This document shows, piece after piece, positions 59,338 through 64,000 of a DNA stretch of 64,000 bases. A program made the position numbers and the translations under genes. Each line of letters opens with the position of its first letter. The first letter of the stretch is position 1. The notes beneath the pieces are model-generated. The model made no database searches. It was not told where the DNA came from and saw only the letters and a program-made list of their open reading frames with translations. This DNA is from Terriglobia bacterium (GTDB taxonomy: Bacteria > Acidobacteriota > Terriglobia > Bryobacterales > Bryobacteraceae): contig JANYDS010000012.1 in assembly GCA_025363475.1 (NCBI GenBank), forward strand, positions 35,753 through 99,752, given 5' to 3'.

Positions 59338-59763
59338 ATGAAAAAACTCATTCTTTCCGTCGCCGCGCTGCTGCTGGTTCTTGGGGTTGCCGCTGTTTCG
59401 CAAACGCCCGCCGTTCCCAAACATCATGTAGTGTTTCAGTTGACTGAACCTGAAGGGTCAGCGTGGAATCTGCTGGTGCTGCATGTGCAGAATTCGCGGG
59501 AAGCTCTGGCGAAGGACGGAGGCTCGGAAATGCAAGTGGTGTTCTTCGGCCCCGGCCTCAACATGCTGAAGAAGACCAATACAGCCTATGCAGAACGTTT
59601 GAAGCAGCTCTCTGACCTTGGGGTCCAACTCAGCGCCTGTCAGAATGCCATGAGGCTGATGAACGTGAAGACCGAAGATATGTTCGGGTTTGTGGGGCAG
59701 GTGGATTCAGGTGTGGCGGAACTGGCGCGCAAGCAGGAAGCGGGCTGGGCCTACATTCACTAG
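59338..59763 (+). CDS. DsrE family secreted protein
   Basis: HHVVFQLTEPEGSAWNLLVLHVQNSREAL...VVFFGPGLNML...LGVQLSACQNAMR. Confidence 0.85.
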   Translation: MKKLILSVAALLLVLGVAAVSQTPAVPKHHVVFQLTEPEGSAWNLLVLHVQNSREALAKDGGSEMQVVFFGPGLNMLKKTNTAYAERLKQLSDLGVQLSACQNAMRLMNVKTEDMFGFVGQVDSGVAELARKQEAGWAYIH

Positions 59764-59769
59764 ACCGGG

Positions 59770-59925
59770 TCAGACTGCCGGGACCTGCCAGCGGAACAGA
59801 TAGAACGGGTGTCCGCAGAGGTCGCAGCGGCACGGCTGCAACAGCCACCGAAACGCTCTTTCGATCGCGTTCTGCATGCCCACCTGGCGGTAGTCTATGG
59901 ATTTGCAGTGTGGGCAGCGGCTCAT
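59770..59925 (-). CDS. 51-aa zinc-ribbon protein
   Basis: ATG 59925: MSRCPHCKSIDYRQVGMQNAIERAFRWLLQPCRCDLCGHPFYLFRWQVPAV*; CPHC...CDLCG pairs; ATGA overlap with upstream ORF; not in ORF track. Confidence 0.75.
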   Translation of the reverse strand: MSRCPHCKSIDYRQVGMQNAIERAFRWLLQPCRCDLCGHPFYLFRWQVPAV

Positions 59926-60140
59926 GCCGCTGTGCTCTCGGGTGTGATCACAGTTGCGGTCACAGCTGCGCTGGCAGGGGTGGAATTTTTCAAGGCGGTT
60001 GTATGAGGGCTGGAAGGACGACTCGCTTCGCGGGCAGCGCGCACCTGTTCGGGTGTGCGGACGTCAGGTTCGGATAACTTAACCCGTTCGCGTGCGCGGG
60101 TCACCTGGCGTTTGTGTCGTTTCATCAGTCTTTTGTTCAT
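59922..60140 (-). CDS. Hypothetical basic small protein
   Basis: MNKRLMKRHKRQVTRARERVKLSEPDVRTPEQVRAAREASRPSS...; coupled by ATGA to the zinc-ribbon gene. Confidence 0.6.
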   Translation of the reverse strand: MNKRLMKRHKRQVTRARERVKLSEPDVRTPEQVRAAREASRPSSPHTTALKNSTPASAAVTATVITPESTAA

Positions 60141-60375
60141 TATTTTCCTCTGCTGCCGGACCGGCCGGATGGGCGATCACGGTGCTGTCGCTGGCTTCGC
60201 CAGGCGGGTGTGGCTTCATCAGGTCGGGTCGTGGTTCAGTGAGATAGTCAACCACGCGCTCAATCAAATCGGAAGTACTTGTTTTCGCTGTCATGGATTC
60301 TGCGTCTCCTTCTTCCAGCTCTTTACTCAAGTCTTGCCGCCCTTGCCGCACGAATGATCTGATACCGGGGATCAC
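60079..60375 (-). CDS. Hypothetical protein (start may be internal, MTAKTSTSD)
   Basis: ORF with MTAKTSTSDLIERVVDYLTEPRPDLMKPHPP; overlaps next ORF by 62 bp. Confidence 0.45.
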   Translation of the reverse strand: MIPGIRSFVRQGRQDLSKELEEGDAESMTAKTSTSDLIERVVDYLTEPRPDLMKPHPPGEASDSTVIAHPAGPAAEENNEQKTDETTQTPGDPRTRTG

Positions 60376-60712
60376 TGAAGATCAACTGGCGCACCTGGTC
60401 AGTTAATTCCTGCCAGTCGCGGATAAAATATCCCGCACTGTCACTCGAAAGAACTTCAGTCTTCTTCTCTTCGAGGATCACCAGAATCGCTTCAGTATCA
60501 AGCCTGTCCAGTTCGGCCTGTTTTTCCGCAGCCTGCCGAAAAGCATTGGCCACACGGTCAAATTCAAGTGCCACCCTGGGTATGATTTGCACGGCCCATT
60601 CGATTTGACTGGGTGTACCCGTCATCCGGGATTCTGTGCGGTTTTTCGGAGAGCCGCCTTCGTCTTCCCACGATTCTACAGCTTCACGGGCTTCAACGAC
60701 GGGCGGGGTCAC
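60323..60712 (-). CDS. Hypothetical protein
   Basis: Helical ORF in same-strand cluster with DUF1269 gene, 4-bp overlap. Confidence 0.55.
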   Translation of the reverse strand: MTPPVVEAREAVESWEDEGGSPKNRTESRMTGTPSQIEWAVQIIPRVALEFDRVANAFRQAAEKQAELDRLDTEAILVILEEKKTEVLSSDSAGYFIRDWQELTDQVRQLIFSDPRYQIIRAARAARLE

Positions 60713-61251
60713 ACTCCCACCATATCCTGTAGCGTCACCGGGTGCATGACTAATTTGGCGCGCTCCAGTTCTTCCTTCGTGCCATGGGCAACCAGCAGGA
60801 ACTTATCGGACTTGATCGCAGCTTCATATTCGACGATGCTGTCCCTGGGAATGCCCAGGCTGTAGAGGCCCGCGCCAACAGCACCCAGTCCGCCGGCAAC
60901 AATTGCCCCTTCAAGGCCGGCAACCATCGCCGCCACAAGGGGTCCGGCCACCAGCACAGGCCCGACTCCCGGAATGGCGAAGAAAGCGGAACCCAGCAGC
61001 AGTCCCCAGATCCCGCCCCAGAAGGCACCAGAAGAGCCCCAGCGCTTCATGCGATCCCCGGCATTGTAATAGCCAACGACGTGTTCATCGGTATGATAGT
61101 CACGCCCGATGATGGAAAGTTTCGTCATATCGAAACCAGAGTGCTGAAGTTCCTTCAGCGCTTGTTCTGCTTCATCGTGAGTTTCGTAAATAGCAACCAC
61201 AGCTGTATTGTCTGACATAATTTTTCCTTTGAGCGACGGGGCCGGAAGCAA
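60709..61251 (-). CDS. DUF1269/general stress-type glycine-zipper membrane protein (start probably MSDNTAVVA)
   Basis: VVAIYETHDEAEQALKELQHSGFDMTKLSIIGRDYHTDEHVVGYYNAGDRMKRWGSSGAFWGGIWGLLLGSAFF. Confidence 0.85.
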   Translation of the reverse strand: MLPAPSLKGKIMSDNTAVVAIYETHDEAEQALKELQHSGFDMTKLSIIGRDYHTDEHVVGYYNAGDRMKRWGSSGAFWGGIWGLLLGSAFFAIPGVGPVLVAGPLVAAMVAGLEGAIVAGGLGAVGAGLYSLGIPRDSIVEYEAAIKSDKFLLVAHGTKEELERAKLVMHPVTLQDMVGV

Positions 61252-61268
61252 TTTTTACCGGCCCCGTC
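61235..61268. terminator. Strong hairpin in the OmpA/DUF1269 intergenic region
   Basis: GACGGGGCCGG ... CCGGCCCCGTC, 11-bp perfect stem, 12-nt loop. Confidence 0.6.
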
Positions 61269-61272
61269 AGTG

Positions 61273-62928
61273 TTACTGCTGCTGGATCTGCCGCGTCCCT
61301 GTAGACGCGCCGATCTCCATGCCAATCGCTTCGCCGGAAATGACCAGTTCCACGCGCCTGTTTTGTTGCCGGCCCTGTGGAGTGTCGTTGGTCGCAACAG
61401 GCTGGGTCTTGCCAAAGCCTTTCGTCGTAACCGAAGCTCCGGGCAGGCCCTGCGCGGTCAGATAGTCACGCACGGCAGAGCCGCGCTGCTCAGAGAGCGT
61501 CTGATTGTATTCATCACCGCCAACGTTATCGGTGTGACCTTCAACATCCAGACGCAGACCAGGATAAGCAGAAATGATACCCGCAACCCGGGCAAGCTTT
61601 TCGCGTGCCTCGGGGCGCAGCGTGAATTTGCCGGTATCGAAAAGCACATCCGACATATTCACGATCAGGCCGCGAACCGTGTCACGGGTTTGCAGGATGG
61701 TGTTGAACTGCAGCAGCAGTTTGGCCCGGAGTTCAGCCTTTTCTGTTTCCGCCTGCGCCTTCTCGCGAGCGGCACGATCAAGGTCTGACCGGGCTGCCGC
61801 CAGCTTGGCATCGCTATCCATCTTCACCCGTGCAGCTTCTGCGTCAGCGGCCGCTTTGGCTGTTCGCTGAGCGTCCGCATCGCGCCGCAAACGATCAGCT
61901 TCGGCATCGCTTGCCTGTTTGAGGCGCGCCGCTTCGGCACCAGCACGCAGACGCGCTTCATTTGCCTCGCGGGCAACCCGGTCGGTTTCATTCCGGGCGC
62001 GCACTACTTTGTCTGCGTCCGCCTGGCGTTCGTTGGCCAGTAATTCCTCGTCCTGGCGTTTGACCGCAATGGCACGTGCATCTTCCGCAACCTGCACGGC
62101 CTGACGCGATGTCATGGCGATGGGCTTCGCCCCGGCGTCGCGGTCACGATAGGCTTCCGCCTGTTTCAGGTTCTCTTCGGCTTTCTGAAAGGTATCGGTG
62201 GCATATCGGTCCGCGCCGCTGGCACGCGCAATCTGAACAGCGTTGCGTGCCTCATAAAGCTCCAGAGGCGTTTTCGGGCTGGGCTTTAAGCCAAGGATAT
62301 TTACTAAGTGCAGATACTGACCGCGCTGCAGCAGTTCATATTTGGCGTCGATCAGTTCGATCTTGCCGACCGTGTCAGGGCGCACGATATTCTCCATAAC
62401 AATCGTGTCGCTCGGGCGCGAAACGGCAAAATACGGCTCGGCTGTGACGATCAGCCCGAATGTCTGAAGTTCCGTGGTTACATCGAGCTTGCCACTGGTT
62501 CCGCTGCGAAGGATTTCTCCCAGATTGGAAGTACGGCCCTCTGGCGTAACGGCCCAGAGAACATAAGTCAGGTACTCGCCACCAAAGGAAGAAGCCTCAG
62601 CAAGATTGCGGAATTCGACCTCAATTTCGATGTAACCTTTCTTGCTTTCCACCTTGGCTTCGCCGTGCGAGGCGGGCATCAAATCGGTGCCTGCGAAATC
62701 GATCCTGGTGGCCCCACTGCGGTTCCTGTAGCTAATCGCCTTGGCCGTCCGTTCGGTTACCGTGATGCGATAAACGGGAGTGAGACCGGCCACAGCGCGT
62801 TTGTCATTTTCCCGTTTTTCCTGCCGCGCGGGCGACTGGGCGGAAAGCACTCCGCCCAGAACGAGAACAACTCCAATAAGTTTTTTCATAGCGTTATTTC
62901 TTGTTTTCATGCATCGAATAGCGGTCAA
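61273..62928 (-). CDS. OmpA-family protein with DUF4398-like Ala-rich coiled-coil
   Basis: SDVLFDTGKFTLRPEAREKLARVAGIISAYPGLRLDVEGHTDNVGGDEYNQTLSEQRGSAVRDYL. Confidence 0.92.
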   Translation of the reverse strand: MTAIRCMKTRNNAMKKLIGVVLVLGGVLSAQSPARQEKRENDKRAVAGLTPVYRITVTERTAKAISYRNRSGATRIDFAGTDLMPASHGEAKVESKKGYIEIEVEFRNLAEASSFGGEYLTYVLWAVTPEGRTSNLGEILRSGTSGKLDVTTELQTFGLIVTAEPYFAVSRPSDTIVMENIVRPDTVGKIELIDAKYELLQRGQYLHLVNILGLKPSPKTPLELYEARNAVQIARASGADRYATDTFQKAEENLKQAEAYRDRDAGAKPIAMTSRQAVQVAEDARAIAVKRQDEELLANERQADADKVVRARNETDRVAREANEARLRAGAEAARLKQASDAEADRLRRDADAQRTAKAAADAEAARVKMDSDAKLAAARSDLDRAAREKAQAETEKAELRAKLLLQFNTILQTRDTVRGLIVNMSDVLFDTGKFTLRPEAREKLARVAGIISAYPGLRLDVEGHTDNVGGDEYNQTLSEQRGSAVRDYLTAQGLPGASVTTKGFGKTQPVATNDTPQGRQQNRRVELVISGEAIGMEIGASTGTRQIQQQ

Positions 62929-63586
62929 GCATGGAGATCAGCTTCGCTGCCGATGCCGGTACACGGACGTTGCCGGTCACGATCTCGCGATTGCCAAGGC
63001 GTTTGCCGTAGATAGCCTTGTTATCGTCCATGTCCGGACGCAGCGTTGCACCTTCGAGGGCCAGGCCCGCGAACAGGCCCTGTGAACGCGACCAGGAGAG
63101 GATGTCAGCATGCAACTGGGCATCTGTCTGAGCGGTGGCCGTGCGACCGACGGGGCCAGCGGCGACGGAACCTTCAGCACCCAGGGTGAACTTGCTTTCG
63201 AGCAGCTTTTCCGCACCGCGCGCATTCATGACAAGCATAATGAGGTCGGTGGAAGAACCCCCAATCTGGAAGCCGACGCTGCCGCCTTCGATACGGACTG
63301 TCGCGGGAGCGGACCAGCCGCCTTTGCCTTGGTTACGGCATGACATATAGCCCTTGCCGTACTTACCGCCGAAGACAAACGCGGCGGTCTTGAGGTCAGG
63401 CACGATCACTATGCAGTGAGCGTTTTCGAGCATGTCCCGGGGAATACCTTTGTCCGGTGCTGCCATTATTTCGCTGAAAACGGCAGCGGCTTCATCAAGA
63501 CGTTTCACGGGCTCGTTATCTTTTGCAAATACGTTCTGGGTTAACAGTGGAGCAAGTGCGACAACAGCTATGAGGAGTCGTTTCAT
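62894..63586 (-). CDS. Lipid-binding SYLF domain protein
   Basis: IPRDMLENAHCIVIVPDLKTAAFVFGGKYGKGYMSCR...GGSVGFQIGGSSTDLIMLVMN. Confidence 0.93.
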   Translation of the reverse strand: MKRLLIAVVALAPLLTQNVFAKDNEPVKRLDEAAAVFSEIMAAPDKGIPRDMLENAHCIVIVPDLKTAAFVFGGKYGKGYMSCRNQGKGGWSAPATVRIEGGSVGFQIGGSSTDLIMLVMNARGAEKLLESKFTLGAEGSVAAGPVGRTATAQTDAQLHADILSWSRSQGLFAGLALEGATLRPDMDDNKAIYGKRLGNREIVTGNVRVPASAAKLISMLDRYSMHENKK

Positions 63587-63687
63587 TTTATCTACCTTTT
63601 TCCCTTTTCGTGCGATTGGTCGCCCGACGCAATATACAGAAGCACGCGGAGTGCCAGAAGTGAGGCGCGGAGGAGAAGGGTATGGGT

Positions 63688-63867
63688 CTAACCAGTTCCG
63701 GCGTGAGTGCCGGCGGTGACTCCGAACATGCGGATGGCGTAGGTGGCGATGAGCCAGCCGAGCAGTGCCGGGTGCCAGGGGACCAGGAACGCACCGATGG
63801 CGACCAGGTGAATGAGCAGGAATACGGCGACTACGCCTGGCTGATATTTAGCCCGGTTAATTATCAT
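63688..63867 (-). pseudogene. N-terminal fragment of a second acyl-CoA desaturase
   Basis: ATG 63867: MIINRAKYQPGVVAVFLLIHLVAIGAFLVPWHPALLGWLIATYAIRMFGVTAGTHAGTG*; stops where the first His-box (TAGYHRY...) should follow. Confidence 0.6.
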
Positions 63868-63912
63868 TCACTAGACGATGGCTGGCTTCAATCAGATTTA
63901 GAATTTGTGAAA

Positions 63913-64000
63913 TTATGCGGCCTGACCCAATATTGCGGGGGCATTGATTCCGCAGCAGCGTTTGTATTTGGTGCCGGAACCGCAGGGGCAGAGGGCGTTG
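63913..64000 (-). CDS. C-terminus of a SEC-C metal-binding-motif protein (SecA or SEC-C protein), partial
   Basis: NALCPCGSGTKYKRCCGINAPAILGQAA*; CPCGSGxKYKRCC motif at the gene end. Confidence 0.75.
   Translation of the reverse strand, partial: NALCPCGSGTKYKRCCGINAPAILGQAA

Noticed and set aside
63588-63794. 68-aa minus ORF MRSWSPGTRHCSAG...
   Set aside because: Out of frame with the clear desaturase-like fragment covering the same DNA; no domain.

Overview
This is a GC-rich chromosomal window, most likely from an Acidobacteriota genome of the Solibacter/Bryobacter type. The basis is a TIGR03437-like C-terminal domain, an Oar-like TonB receptor and a kinase-PD40 fusion. I read it as about 50 mostly intact genes. 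Main blocks: partial ileS; tRNA-Gln(CTG); a methyltransferase/queF/TIGR00300 cluster; HU; tatA; semiSWEET; recN; a complete tolQ-tolR-tolA/tonB-tolB-pal-cpoB operon; fabI; two VanZ-like paralogs; a two-component system with a fatty-acid desaturase; sodC; a Ser/Thr kinase; a ybhGFSR/cecR-like ABC exporter with tolC; a DapA-family gene; tsaB; a DUF5060 protein; glcE/glcF; two HupE/UreJ proteins; an IorAB-like molybdoenzyme; argG; MscS; and a stress/OmpA/SYLF block. The most interesting signals are not in the ORF track: (1) a 53-aa protein made almost entirely of four CXXCXGXG (DnaJ-type) zinc knuckles, directly upstream of an MscS channel gene; (2) a 51-aa zinc-ribbon protein with an ATGA overlap to its upstream ORF; (3) a perfect 13-bp inverted repeat that puts the desaturase start codon in a hairpin loop; (4) repeated dead toxin-like genes (ParE nonsense, BrnT and PIN internal deletions, DUF4160 frameshift), usually with the antitoxin or partner still open; (5) a decayed two-gene operon at the 3' end of the tRNA-Gln gene. 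All calls are by reading the sequence; no database search was run.
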